In this document: positions 1 to 8,132 of the stretch, one piece after another | How the letters are laid out: each line of letters starts with the position of its first letter | How positions within the stretch are numbered: the stretch's first letter is position 1 | Assembly: GCF_000812565.1 (NCBI RefSeq) | Contig: NZ_JTAM01000001.1 | Span: forward strand, 124,001 to 188,000 | DNA length: 64,000 nt | Reading direction: 5' to 3' | From: Flammeovirga sp. OC4 | Lineage (GTDB): Bacteria > Bacteroidota > Bacteroidia > Cytophagales > Flammeovirgaceae | The notes under the pieces: model-generated | The model's database searches: none | Told to the model about the DNA's origin: nothing | The model's input: only the letters and a program-made list of their open reading frames with translations | Made by a program: the position numbers and the translations under genes

Positions 1-75
1 GTAAATGGAGAACTCAACAAGATATTCGAGGAAAAAGAAATTAATCAAAAGCTTGAGAGTAAAAACTCTCGATAA
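1..75 (+). CDS. C-terminal end of an unknown gene (partial)
   Basis: An open frame enters from the left edge and stops with TAA at 73-75, giving 24 charged residues ending KNSR. A strong hairpin follows, consistent with a real gene end. Too little is present to name a family. Confidence 0.5.
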   Translation, partial: VNGELNKIFEEKEINQKLESKNSR

Positions 76-87
76 TTCTATAAACTA

Positions 88-140
88 CATGAAACAAAAA
101 AGGCAAGTACTCAAGAGAACTTGTCTTTTTTAGTTTCATG
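88..140. terminator. Bidirectional intrinsic terminator
   Basis: Outer arms CATGAAAC and GTTTCATG enclose a second stem (AAAAAGGCAAGT against ACTTGTCTTTTT, one G-U pair). A/T runs on both sides let it serve the rightward gene ending at 75 and the leftward galactanase gene ending at 161. Confidence 0.8.
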
Positions 141-160
141 CTTATAACAGTATTTACGGT

Positions 161-1234
161 TTATTTAAAAGCGTCTAATACTGGTAATGCTTGGTTTTTA
201 AAATCAAACACGGCTTGATTCTCCCAAGGTGAAGCATCTGTAGCCTCAGGACCTTTCCAAGCAATCAACTCTCCTCCCCAATAACAAAACCCTTTGGTGA
301 CTCTTTTTTGCTCACTTATTGCTCTTATTTTAGAGATGAAATTTTTCTGTCCCTCTTCGGTAGATGGATATTCTGATGGTATAATTTGATCGTCAGATCC
401 AATTATATTGTTGGTCCAATCATTCCATTCCAAAGTAAAAGGATAGGCTGTTTCTGCTACTAACACCTCTTTTTGATATTTTGTTGACAGGGCCTTTATT
501 GTATTTTCTAAGTCAGTTAATGATTTACCATGCCATTTTGGGTAATAGGACAAACCAATATAATCGTAGTTCAATGATTTCATTTTATCAAAAAACCAAT
601 CCGCACCTTCATGACCTGCAAAATGCAACATGATCTTTGTGTCACTCTTCACCTCACGAGTAGCTTCTATACCTGATTGTAATAATGTGAGACATTGCGT
701 CTCATTCGAATGTAAATTACCTTCAGGGTGAAGTAATCCATTATTAATTTCATTCCCGATTTGTATATAATCAGGTTGGACTTTCTGAACGACGTCTTTT
801 GTGTATTGGTATACAGTAGTGTTTAGTTCCTCAAAACTTAAGTCTGCCCATGCTTTTGGTTTTTCCTGTTGACCAGGGTCGGCCCATGTATCAGAATAAT
901 GCACTGTCAACCAAATCTTGAAGCCTTTGCTTCTCAATTCATTGGAAAATGCAACAACCTCATCTAAACCGGAATGTTCATTAGCAGGGTTAACCCACAA
1001 CCGAAGTCTAACAGCATTTACACCTTTCGCCTTCAAATGATCAAGGAATTCTACTTCTTCGCCATCATTATTGTAAAACTGATGATTGTAATTCTTGATT
1101 TCAGGAAATCTAGAAATATCTATCCCACGAATAAATTCATCTTTATCCTCTATTGGACCTTGTTCGCTCGTTGATGATTCACACGAAAAAAGTAAAAAGA
1201 TGAAAAGCAGTAGTAATAATGGTGATTTTGTCAT
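161..1234 (-). CDS. Arabinogalactan endo-beta-1,4-galactanase, GH53 lipoprotein
   Basis: This 357-residue protein has a hydrophobic signal segment ending in a lipobox (FSC, Cys18), so it should be a lipid-anchored envelope protein. The rest matches glycoside hydrolase family 53: GIDIS near residue 38, the acid/base Glu162 in QIGNE and the nucleophile Glu261 in VAETAYP. GH53 enzymes cleave beta-1,4-galactan of plant or algal origin. No SusC/SusD pair lies beside it, so it does not look like part of a full utilisation locus here. The family call is firm. The exact substrate is inferred from the family. Confidence 0.88.
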   Translation of the reverse strand: MTKSPLLLLLFIFLLFSCESSTSEQGPIEDKDEFIRGIDISRFPEIKNYNHQFYNNDGEEVEFLDHLKAKGVNAVRLRLWVNPANEHSGLDEVVAFSNELRSKGFKIWLTVHYSDTWADPGQQEKPKAWADLSFEELNTTVYQYTKDVVQKVQPDYIQIGNEINNGLLHPEGNLHSNETQCLTLLQSGIEATREVKSDTKIMLHFAGHEGADWFFDKMKSLNYDYIGLSYYPKWHGKSLTDLENTIKALSTKYQKEVLVAETAYPFTLEWNDWTNNIIGSDDQIIPSEYPSTEEGQKNFISKIRAISEQKRVTKGFCYWGGELIAWKGPEATDASPWENQAVFDFKNQALPVLDAFK

Positions 1235-1257
1235 GTTGTCTAATGGATATAATAAAA

Positions 1258-1282
1258 CCCTAGTATCTATTTAATACTAGGG
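1258..1282 (-). terminator. Terminator after msrBA
   Basis: Arms CCCTAGTAT and ATACTAGGG form a 9-bp stem with a 7-nt loop. Read leftward it is followed by TTTTATT, so it should end transcription of the methionine sulfoxide reductase gene. Confidence 0.7.
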
Positions 1283-1323
1283 CACAAAATTACGGTTTAA
1301 TTAAATGAATCTTCAATTAAACA

Positions 1324-2172
1324 TTAAAACTTTTCCTTATAAATATGACAGTAAGGTAGACCTGCAGTTTTCTCATAATAATCTTGGTGATATTCTTCGG
1401 CTTTCCAAAAAGTTAAACCTTCTGCGGGTGTCAGTTTTGTTACCACTTCATAACCCTTCGCTTTTAGTTGAGCAATAAGAAGAATGGCCTCTTCTTTTTG
1501 CTTTTCATCCATATAAAATATTTCTGTTCGGTACTGAGTTCCAATATCTGGACCTTGTCGATCCACTTGAGAAGGATCATGTGTTTCAAAAAATAATTTG
1601 GTTAGGGATTCAAAGCTAACTCGATCTGAATCATATACTACTTTTACAGCTTCCGCATGCCCTGTTGTTCCAGTACAAACCTCTTTATAAGTTGGATTAT
1701 CTACTGTTCCACCAATGTATCCAACATCACAAGAGATCACGCCTTTCCATCTTAAAAAATAGAATTGTGTACCCCAGAAACAACCCGAAGCAAAAATGGC
1801 GGTTTTAGGATTCTTCACTTCATTACCTTCAAAATCTAGTGAGACAGAATTTACGCAGTGTCTCATATTCTTAGGCGTAAGTTGTTCACCTTCGAAAACA
1901 TGTCCTAAATGACCATCACAATTTGAACAAAGGATTTCTACTCTTTGACCGTCTGCATCAGGTACTCTTTTAATAGCTCCTTCTATTTCATCATCAAAAC
2001 TTGGCCATCCACAAGAGGATTCAAATTTATGTTCTGATTTAAATAAAGGTGATCCACATCTTTTGCAAGTATAGGTTCCCGGTTCAGAATGTAAATTATA
2101 TTTGCCAGTATTGGGTCTTTCCGTTCCTTTATTGACAATAACCCATTCTTCAAAGGGTGTTAATTTTCTCAT
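1324..2172 (-). CDS. msrBA: Bifunctional methionine sulfoxide reductase MsrB-MsrA fusion
   Basis: The protein has 282 residues with MsrB first and MsrA second. The MsrB half (about 1-120) has the zinc cysteines CKRC (36, 39) and CSNC (82, 85) and catalytic Cys106 in HCVNS. The MsrA half (about 122-282) has the GCFWG motif with catalytic Cys131. Together they reduce both stereoisomers of methionine sulfoxide in oxidised proteins. No signal peptide is visible, so it should act in the cytoplasm. The B-then-A order differs from the A-then-B order of Neisseria PilB. The gene has its own terminator downstream. Confidence 0.93.
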   Translation of the reverse strand: MRKLTPFEEWVIVNKGTERPNTGKYNLHSEPGTYTCKRCGSPLFKSEHKFESSCGWPSFDDEIEGAIKRVPDADGQRVEILCSNCDGHLGHVFEGEQLTPKNMRHCVNSVSLDFEGNEVKNPKTAIFASGCFWGTQFYFLRWKGVISCDVGYIGGTVDNPTYKEVCTGTTGHAEAVKVVYDSDRVSFESLTKLFFETHDPSQVDRQGPDIGTQYRTEIFYMDEKQKEEAILLIAQLKAKGYEVVTKLTPAEGLTFWKAEEYHQDYYEKTAGLPYCHIYKEKF

Positions 2173-2226
2173 AGCTTGATGCTCTAGTTTTGGTGTAAAA
2201 TCAAACGTCTATCAATAATATAACTA

Positions 2227-2889
2227 TTAATCGTTGACAAGGTTATGAAGAAGGCTAAATGTTCTATTCACATCTCTCTTCGCTAAGATTAAAGTAAATT
2301 CATTGGTTGTAGAAATCACCTCAACAATATTGATCCCTTCCCAAGCGATTTTCTTCAATAAATAATAATAGATACCTGGAACGGATGTATTGTCTTGTGG
2401 TAGTCTCATGGTTAAAGAAGCAAGGTTTTCTTTTTTACTAATGATTTCTTCTCCTTCAAAAATGACGAGTAATTGATCCAGCATTTTTTTACTGGTCACA
2501 ATATTGGTTTCGTAAACACCTTTTGAAGAAGCTTGAAAAACATCTTTCTCTCCTTGAATAGACCTTAATAATTCTTGTTGCTTTCCGATTAAAGAAGGTG
2601 AGTTTTTAAAAGTATAATCGACCAAGTCAGATCTTACAATTATTTCCCCCATTTTCTTCAAATAATTGAGAACTTCATGTTCAATATCCAACTTCGAAAG
2701 CTTAGGCCTCAAACGCTGAATGGCCATTACTACTCCACCAATCTGAACATCTTTCATCAATTTATCTTCCACTTCGGGCATAATCTGTCTGGCCAATCCT
2801 GTATAGTTGACAATGCCGTCCACAATAGCCTCTTCTAGAAACGGAGATTTGCGTACAATCTCTTCTACAGCCTCTGCAATTGTTATCAT
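2227..2889 (-). CDS. ACT-domain protein, aspartate-kinase-regulator-like
   Basis: A 220-residue cytoplasmic protein. The first 90 residues are helical and look like a DNA- or partner-binding region. The C-terminal part (about 140-220) has the alternating pattern of ACT domains, which bind amino acids. There is no kinase motif. It lies head to head with dapA (155-bp gap), so a role in sensing amino acids for this pathway is plausible but inferred. I do not recognise a characterised homologue. Confidence 0.6.
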   Translation of the reverse strand: MITIAEAVEEIVRKSPFLEEAIVDGIVNYTGLARQIMPEVEDKLMKDVQIGGVVMAIQRLRPKLSKLDIEHEVLNYLKKMGEIIVRSDLVDYTFKNSPSLIGKQQELLRSIQGEKDVFQASSKGVYETNIVTSKKMLDQLLVIFEGEEIISKKENLASLTMRLPQDNTSVPGIYYYLLKKIAWEGINIVEVISTTNEFTLILAKRDVNRTFSLLHNLVND

Positions 2890-2961
2890 TTTCTAATATT
2901 TAAATCTTTAAAGTTATAAATATAACAACTTGTTACGAAAAGGTTTTCTTTTTATTGTAAA

Positions 2962-2992
2962 TTTGAGCAATTAATAGATCTATTTATTTTTG
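2962..2992 (+). promoter_or_regulatory. Bacteroidota-type promoter of dapA
   Basis: TTTG at 2962-2965 is followed after 19 bp by TATTTTTG at 2985-2992, a full match to TAnnTTTG. The expected start of transcription is 40-50 nt before the dapA ATG. Confidence 0.7.
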
Positions 2993-3044
2993 TTCTCGTA
3001 AAATATAAAGAGAAACACCATCTAATTCATATAAATTTAAAAAC

Positions 3045-3968
3045 ATGGAAGCGTTTATTGGACAAGGTATTGCATTAGTGACACCATTCACATCAGAAAA
3101 CACGATAGATTTTCCAGCTTTAAAGAAGCTTTTAGAGCATACTAAAGATGCGGACTATTGGGTAGTCAACGGAACTACTGCTGAAAGTGCAAATTTATCC
3201 AAGTCAGAAAAACGTGCTGTTTTAAATTTTGTAAAGTCAAACAACCCTACTGATAAGCCAATCATGTTTGGTATTGGTAGTAATAATACTGCTGAAGTAG
3301 TGGAGCAATTAACAACTTGGGACCTTTCTGGAGTTGATGCTATTTTATCAGTTTGTCCTTACTATGTGAAGCCTACGCAAGCAGGTATTGTGGCACATTA
3401 TACGGCTATTGCTGATGCTTCTCCTCTTCCAGTACTTTTATACAATGTACCAGGTAGAACAGGTGTTAATATGACAGTAGAAACTATCGTTACACTTTCA
3501 CAACACAAAAACATTTTTGGTGTGAAAGATGCCGGCGGAGACTTAGCACAAGCAATGCGTGTAATTAGCAGTACTGCTGATGATTTCCTTTATATTTCCG
3601 GAGATGATGCACTAACAGTACCGATCCTTGGTGTTGGTGGTAATGGTGTTATTACTGTATTAGGTAACGTTTTACCTCAGGAGTTTGGTTCAACAGTTAA
3701 GAATGCATTAAATGGTGATGTAAAATTAGCAACGAAGCAAATGTCTGAAATGTTAGACTTTACTGATGCATTATTTGAAGAAGGCAATCCTGTTGGAATC
3801 AAGTTAGCATTAGAAATTGCAGGAATCTGCGGTAAGAGAGTTAGACTTCCATTAGTAGAAGGTTCTGAAGATTTGGAACAAAAACTTTCTTCTATGTATG
3901 AAGCCATTAAGATTTCAAGTAGAAAATCAATTTTTGTATCAAATTTTGATGCAAAATATGCGATATAA
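3045..3968 (+). CDS. dapA: 4-hydroxy-tetrahydrodipicolinate synthase
   Basis: This 307-residue enzyme condenses pyruvate with aspartate semialdehyde in the first committed step of lysine and diaminopimelate synthesis. GTTAES holds Thr44/Thr45, YNVPGRTG holds Tyr133, and the Schiff-base lysine is Lys161 in GVKDAGG. The usual family end falls near EAIK at about residue 290. The last 17 or so residues form an unusual basic tail, perhaps from loss of an earlier stop codon. It has its own promoter and terminator. Aspartate kinase of the same pathway lies 0.8 kb away on the other strand. Confidence 0.93.
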   Translation: MEAFIGQGIALVTPFTSENTIDFPALKKLLEHTKDADYWVVNGTTAESANLSKSEKRAVLNFVKSNNPTDKPIMFGIGSNNTAEVVEQLTTWDLSGVDAILSVCPYYVKPTQAGIVAHYTAIADASPLPVLLYNVPGRTGVNMTVETIVTLSQHKNIFGVKDAGGDLAQAMRVISSTADDFLYISGDDALTVPILGVGGNGVITVLGNVLPQEFGSTVKNALNGDVKLATKQMSEMLDFTDALFEEGNPVGIKLALEIAGICGKRVRLPLVEGSEDLEQKLSSMYEAIKISSRKSIFVSNFDAKYAI

Positions 3969-4018
3969 TTTACTAGCTCAATACTAGTAATTCAAAAATT
4001 ACTCAATCACATCTATAG

Positions 4019-4050
4019 CACCTTTAACATTTTGTTGAGGTGTTTTTTTT
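4019..4050 (+). terminator. Terminator after dapA
   Basis: A short stem CACCT/AGGTG followed by a run of eight T (4043-4050), on the dapA strand. The stem is modest but the T run is strong. Confidence 0.55.
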
Positions 4051-4074
4051 GCCCCAAATTTCATCACAAAAAAA

Positions 4075-4103
4075 ATCCCATAGTTAACGATTAACCATGG
4101 GAT
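4075..4103 (-). terminator. Terminator of the small acidic gene
   Basis: Nested arms ATCCCAT/ATGGGAT and GTTAA/TTAAC form a long hairpin. Read leftward it runs into TTTTTTT. It faces the dapA terminator, as expected between convergent genes. Confidence 0.8.
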
Positions 4104-4124
4104 CTTTTGTTATAATGAAAAAGT

Positions 4125-4544
4125 CTAGCTGTTCTGCCAAACAATTTTTCTATTTCTGCTATCAATATTAAGAATGATTCTCAATGGGTTAGGAATCATC
4201 ACCAATTTAGTTGGCTTTCTTTCTAGATCGTCAACCTCTACTGGTACGCCTTGACCGTGGTCACAATCAAATTGTGCTCCGACTTCATTCTCTCCTGTTT
4301 TTGTGTAACTCTGAGCAATATAGCTTAATGGAGATAATACATCAGTATCTACTGAAAAATCCTCATGGACGTCACCAATAATGTCTTCTAAAGTCTCCCC
4401 ATGCTCGTCAATAAAGTCATCCTCTAAATCATGAAGTTCATCCTCAATATCATCATAAGACTCATCTTCATAAGATAATGCGTTTAACTGATTACGCTTC
4501 TCAATAATTTCAATTAGTGCTTTATCAATTGCAGTTGTATCCAT
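4125..4544 (-). CDS. Acidic protein of unknown function
   Basis: A 139-residue soluble protein without a signal peptide. Residues 20-70 are very rich in Asp and Glu. The second half is more ordinary and contains PNPLRIILN. I do not recognise a family. It has a clear terminator, and the strand is well supported because no competing long frame exists. Confidence 0.7.
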   Translation of the reverse strand: MDTTAIDKALIEIIEKRNQLNALSYEDESYDDIEDELHDLEDDFIDEHGETLEDIIGDVHEDFSVDTDVLSPLSYIAQSYTKTGENEVGAQFDCDHGQGVPVEVDDLERKPTKLVMIPNPLRIILNIDSRNRKIVWQNS

Positions 4545-4734
4545 GTATCTGATTAAATATAAAAATGTAAATGTATTACTTATTCGACGTTAAAGATAAA
4601 AGAATTATTTCGTCTATGAATTAAAAATAGGTAATAGTTTTTGTTAATACAAAGTAATGTTTGTGATAAAAAACTCTTTTTCAAATAGTTTCTAAAAGCC
4701 TATTATTATTAATAAGTTGAAATGAAAATTTAGT

Positions 4735-6009
4735 CTACAACTCCAAATCTTCCTTCTTTAAAACAATCTGTAAAGTATCAAAAGAAATTTGTCTCATATA
4801 TACTTTTGATAAATCTATTCCAAGTTGCTGAATGATGTCTTCCTTATAGTTTTTAACCGTCACCAATTCCATTTGGTCTATGATCTCAATATTAAATTTA
4901 TCTTGAAATAATTCTTCCAGCTTTTGTATTTTCTTAGGCTCATTGTTCGTACATATTGACAATGACAATGCACTATTTTTGATGAGATTTACCTTCATAT
5001 TCATTTTTGAAAACTCGCTGAATACCAACCCTAAATCTCCCTTACTTACATTTAAGAAATCCTTTTCCTCAAATCGGATAAGCGTTTGATTTGATTTGAA
5101 AATAATGGAAGGCAAGGAAGGTGAAGTTTCAAAATCACCAATCACTGTCCCTTTTGCTTCAGGGTTTAAGAAGCTGTTGACGTGTAAAGGTATATTTTTA
5201 AGTGCTAGAGGACGAATTGTTTTAGGGTGAATCACCGATGCTCCGTAATAAGTTAACTCAGCAGCATACTTGTAAGGTAATTTATAAAAAAGTGTCACAT
5301 CCTCTACTCTTCTTGGATCGCTACTCATGATGCCTGGAACATCTTTCCAAATACAAACGTTTTCAGCATTCAAACAGTAACCAAAAATTGCTGCCGTAAA
5401 GTCAGATCCTTCTCTCCCTAGTGTTGTTGTCTTATTGTTAATCGTCCCGCCAATAAAACCTTGTGTCACTACTACGTTTTCCTCAATAAGTTTTGGAACA
5501 TCAGCCTTCATCATCCGTTCTGTCCAAGTCCAATCCACGTTACCTTCTCTCCAATTATCATCCGTTTGAATGTAGATTCTTGCATCCAGAAATTGAGTAG
5601 GTATTTTCTCTTGATTGAGATAAGCAGACACGATGTGAGTCGACAGCAACTCCCCATAACAAACGGTTTGATCATATAATTCCTCTTCGGAAAAATAGCG
5701 AAGGTTCAACTTCCCTTCTAGATCAATAATTAGTTTTTCAATTTGCTGAAAAATATTGGCTTGAGGGTTTTGAAACAGTTCTTTTGCAATAGTCAGGTGA
5801 AAATTTTTCAATTCATCTATATGATGCTCAAAAGGCTCACCTTTGATGACATCCAGAACTATCTTTTCAATTAGGTTTGTGGTTTTACCCATGGCAGAGA
5901 CGACCACCACTAGATTCTTCTGTTCAGAATATTGCCCAATGATCTTTTGGACATTTCTGACAGCATCAGCGCTTTTAACGGAGGCTCCTCCAAACTTAAA
6001 TACACGCAT
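4735..6009 (-). CDS. lysC: Aspartate kinase
   Basis: A 424-residue monofunctional aspartokinase, the first step toward lysine, threonine and methionine. The N-terminal kinase motif KFGGASVK is at residues 5-12, and GREGSDFTA and the WKDVPG segment (about 195-225) form the rest of the active site. From about residue 300 the protein has ACT-type regulatory sequence. It lacks the homoserine dehydrogenase half found in ThrA-type fusions. It is downstream of rpe on the same strand with a 76-nt gap. Its leader holds a tandem heptamer repeat where a ribosome site would normally lie. Confidence 0.9.
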   Translation of the reverse strand: MRVFKFGGASVKSADAVRNVQKIIGQYSEQKNLVVVVSAMGKTTNLIEKIVLDVIKGEPFEHHIDELKNFHLTIAKELFQNPQANIFQQIEKLIIDLEGKLNLRYFSEEELYDQTVCYGELLSTHIVSAYLNQEKIPTQFLDARIYIQTDDNWREGNVDWTWTERMMKADVPKLIEENVVVTQGFIGGTINNKTTTLGREGSDFTAAIFGYCLNAENVCIWKDVPGIMSSDPRRVEDVTLFYKLPYKYAAELTYYGASVIHPKTIRPLALKNIPLHVNSFLNPEAKGTVIGDFETSPSLPSIIFKSNQTLIRFEEKDFLNVSKGDLGLVFSEFSKMNMKVNLIKNSALSLSICTNNEPKKIQKLEELFQDKFNIEIIDQMELVTVKNYKEDIIQQLGIDLSKVYMRQISFDTLQIVLKKEDLEL

Positions 6010-6015
6010 TTGTTT

Positions 6016-6043
6016 GAGGTAAGAGGTAAGAGGTAAGAGGTAA
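6016..6043. repeat. Four tandem copies of GAGGTAA in the lysC leader
   Basis: Exact heptamer copies at 6016-6022, 6023-6029, 6030-6036 and 6037-6043. Their near end is 7 nt from the aspartate kinase start codon at 6009, so the coding strand reads TTACCTC four times in the leader. Confidence 0.9.
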
Positions 6044-6085
6044 GAATTGATCTACTCGATTCTTCCCCATACCTCTTTCCTAATA

Positions 6086-6733
6086 TTACAATTTAATTTT
6101 CTCGATGGCTGCTTTTGGATCTTCAGCCCCAAAAACATAGCTTCCTGCTACTAAAACTGTAGCACCTGCCTCTTTCAACTTCGCTGCATTGGAAGCATCA
6201 ACACCTCCGTCAATCTGAATTAAAACCTCTGCTCCAGCTTCATCGATCATGTCTTTCAAATCTCTTACTTTTTGGTAAGTTGTTGGAATGAATTTTTGAC
6301 CTCCAAAACCAGGGTTAACTGACATGATACATACATAATCAATTTCATGCAATAAGTATCTCAAGCAGTCAATAGAAGTATGAGGATTAAGTGCTACTCC
6401 AGCCTTTAACCCTAACTCTTTGATTTTTTGAATTGTACGGTGTAAATGAGGACAAGCTTCTGCATGTACTGAAATCATATCAGCTCCTGCTTTCTTAAAA
6501 TCCTCAAGGTAACGATCAGGTTGTTCAATCATCAAGTGAACATCCATAGGCTTTTTAGCATGCTTGCTAATGGCTGCACATACTGGCAATCCAAAAGAAA
6601 TGTTAGGAACAAACATTCCATCCATAATGTCAATGTGAAACCAATCCGCTTGGCTTTCATTAAGCATTTCAGCATCTCTCTGCAAATTTGCAAAGTCTGC
6701 TGCCAATACTGAAGGTGCAATTAGTGTTTTCAT
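6086..6733 (-). CDS. rpe: Ribulose-phosphate 3-epimerase
   Basis: Interconverts ribulose 5-phosphate and xylulose 5-phosphate in the pentose phosphate pathway. From ATG at 6733 the protein is 215 residues, the usual family length, and begins MKTLIAPSVLAADF. An upstream TTG in the same frame would only add MVFA and is not preferred. HIDIMDGMFVPN, VNPGFGGQKF and QIDGGVD give the metal ligands and phosphate-binding loop. The start codon lies inside the left prophage attachment repeat, so everything upstream of codon 1 beyond a few bases is now phage DNA. Confidence 0.95.
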   Translation of the reverse strand: MKTLIAPSVLAADFANLQRDAEMLNESQADWFHIDIMDGMFVPNISFGLPVCAAISKHAKKPMDVHLMIEQPDRYLEDFKKAGADMISVHAEACPHLHRTIQKIKELGLKAGVALNPHTSIDCLRYLLHEIDYVCIMSVNPGFGGQKFIPTTYQKVRDLKDMIDEAGAEVLIQIDGGVDASNAAKLKEAGATVLVAGSYVFGAEDPKAAIEKIKL

Positions 6734-6737
6734 AGCG
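6725..6737. other. attL, left prophage attachment repeat
   Basis: TGTTTTCATAGCG is repeated exactly at 33069-33081. It covers the rpe start codon (CAT at 6731-6733). Phage genes begin about 100 bp to the right. A 13-bp match between these two short boundary regions is unlikely by chance. Confidence 0.75.
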
Positions 6738-6832
6738 AAAACCAAAATTTAGTTTAAAATATTTTAAATCAATCTATTACAAGATAATTTTAAACCGTGA
6801 CTACAAAAAGTCAGGGTTGATTGATCACCTTA

Positions 6833-7324
6833 TTAAGCAACATTTTTTCTTTTGTTACTATCTAAGGTTCTAAAATTATCTTTATGCTTTCCCAAGTTTC
6901 CTGTTTCAATACTAGAAACTCTGTGCATCAAACCAGACATTACAAAAGAATCTTTTTGAGCTTGGTTTTTTATATCTCTAATCTCACTTGATAATTTATT
7001 ATCAAGTTTGACAATCATATCTTTCAAAGCTTCTAAAGTAATTTCTTTCTTTGGTGGGGTTGGTGGCTCTGGTGGTAAGTCTTCCATGTTTTTAAACATA
7101 GGTTCCATCCCAGTAAAAAGCCAATTCCAATTTATAAGTGGTCTGCCCTCTTTGCCGTCAAAGTCTTTTGAAATTTGTACCAGCAAGTTTTTAGGGGGAG
7201 TTTCACAAAAACGGTAGTTTTGAACAGAGGTATGGCTAACCCCCATTCTTTCAGCTAGTTTCTTAATATTTCCCCTTTCATCAAGCTTGTAAAGCTCAAT
7301 AATTCTATCAGCTATATTCTCCAT
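6833..7324 (-). CDS. Phage repressor-like HTH protein
   Basis: A 163-residue protein with an N-terminal helix-turn-helix (LAERMGVSHTSVQNY, about residues 24-38). It continues into a phage-repressor-type WNWLFTG segment, a proline-rich linker near 85 and a helical C-terminal part that probably oligomerises. There is no S24 peptidase domain with the Ser/Lys dyad, so LexA-style self-cleavage is not expected. It is transcribed leftward, divergent from the early operon, as expected of a CI-type lysogeny repressor. The role is inferred from fold and position. Confidence 0.75.
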   Translation of the reverse strand: MENIADRIIELYKLDERGNIKKLAERMGVSHTSVQNYRFCETPPKNLLVQISKDFDGKEGRPLINWNWLFTGMEPMFKNMEDLPPEPPTPPKKEITLEALKDMIVKLDNKLSSEIRDIKNQAQKDSFVMSGLMHRVSSIETGNLGKHKDNFRTLDSNKRKNVA

Positions 7325-7369
7325 GAACGAAATATTTTATTTTATAATTTAATTTTACAAAAGTTTTTC

Positions 7370-7400
7370 TTGCTTTGAAATTTTTTCTTTCATACGTTTG
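7370..7400 (+). promoter_or_regulatory. Early rightward promoter
   Basis: TTG at 7370-7372 and TACGTTTG at 7393-7400 are 20 bp apart and match the Bacteroidota promoter form. It points into the early operon and lies in the repressor/early intergenic region. Confidence 0.6.
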
Positions 7401-7448
7401 TATTAAGAAAAGGTTTCATATCCACAAATATACAACTTTTTCTTTCAT
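7382..7448. repeat. Candidate operator direct repeats
   Basis: TTTTTCTTTCAT occurs at 7382-7393 and again at 7437-7448, 55 bp apart. The first copy abuts the early -7 box and the second overlaps the spacer of the repressor promoter. Both are well placed as repressor-binding sites. The role is inferred, and such pyrimidine runs are common in AT-rich DNA. Confidence 0.4.
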
Positions 7449-7453
7449 TCAAA
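7425..7453 (-). promoter_or_regulatory. Repressor promoter
   Basis: Read leftward, TTTG (7453-7450) and TATATTTG (7432-7425) are separated by 17 bp. This is a full match to the -7 motif, pointing at the repressor gene. Its position face to face with the early promoter suggests mutual control. Confidence 0.6.
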
Positions 7454-7523
7454 AAGAAAGCCTTCAGTAATGCGACTTACTAAAGGCTTTAAAGATGTTT
7501 TTTTAATCTTAATTCAATTACAA

Positions 7524-7868
7524 ATGAAACATTTAAAAACAACAATTGCAATCCTGTCAGTGATATTTATCACCTCACAAAATGTATTTCCTGTAAATCC
7601 TATTAAGGCAGGGTTTGAAAAGGAAAAAGAAACTATTCAAATGTGTGATTTCACTTTTGAACAAATCTCTTATGTCATTGAACTAAGAGAAGTTCATAAT
7701 TATTACCCAGTGCAAATCCCTGAATATGATGCAAACAATGTAATAACCTGGTATTCTCTTTCTAAAAAGTATGACACTGATTTGTGTACACTCCTACTCC
7801 TTAACGATGTGGCAAAGCCAAATGAATTAAAGGCAGGGCAAATTGTTTTAATTCCTAACAACAAATAG
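7524..7868 (+). CDS. Exported LysM-domain protein
   Basis: From ATG at 7524 the protein has 114 residues. It has a signal peptide (about 1-22, ending near NVFPVNP) and a C-terminal LysM-type domain (about 72-114: ITWYSLSKKYDTD, then LKAGQIVLIPNNK). LysM binds peptidoglycan. An upstream start at 7470 would put 18 extra residues before the signal, so it is not preferred. It is the first gene of the early operon, an odd place for a wall-binding protein. Superinfection exclusion or envelope change by the lysogen is possible but unproven. Confidence 0.7.
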   Translation: MKHLKTTIAILSVIFITSQNVFPVNPIKAGFEKEKETIQMCDFTFEQISYVIELREVHNYYPVQIPEYDANNVITWYSLSKKYDTDLCTLLLLNDVAKPNELKAGQIVLIPNNK

Positions 7869-7870
7869 AT

Positions 7871-8128
7871 ATGACTAAACCACAAAGGATATGCAATAAT
7901 GAGTTTATCATTATTGAAATTAAGCACAGAATATTAGAGATGTGGAAAATGGGTTATTCAATCTCTGAGACTGCCGATGTATTACAATTAAGTAAATCTT
8001 CAATCGATAAATACAGAAAGAATATTAAAGATGAAATGGAGTTTGAAACAAATCTTATGTTTCATAAAAGTTTTGCTCAATGTACTATCACCTACTCTGA
8101 TTATGTAATTGAACAAATTAAGCGATAA
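7871..8128 (+). CDS. Small HTH protein
   Basis: An 85-residue protein starting 2 nt after the LysM gene stop, so the two are surely cotranscribed. Residues 22-48 (MWKMGYSISETADVLQLSKS) fit a resolvase- or terminase-small-like helix-turn-helix. It is probably a DNA-binding early regulator. The target is unknown. Confidence 0.65.
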   Translation: MTKPQRICNNEFIIIEIKHRILEMWKMGYSISETADVLQLSKSSIDKYRKNIKDEMEFETNLMFHKSFAQCTITYSDYVIEQIKR

Positions 8129-8132
8129 ACCT

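Noticed and set aside
7470-7523. Upstream start for the LysM protein
   Set aside because: It would place charged residues before the signal peptide; ATG at 7524 gives a normal signal.
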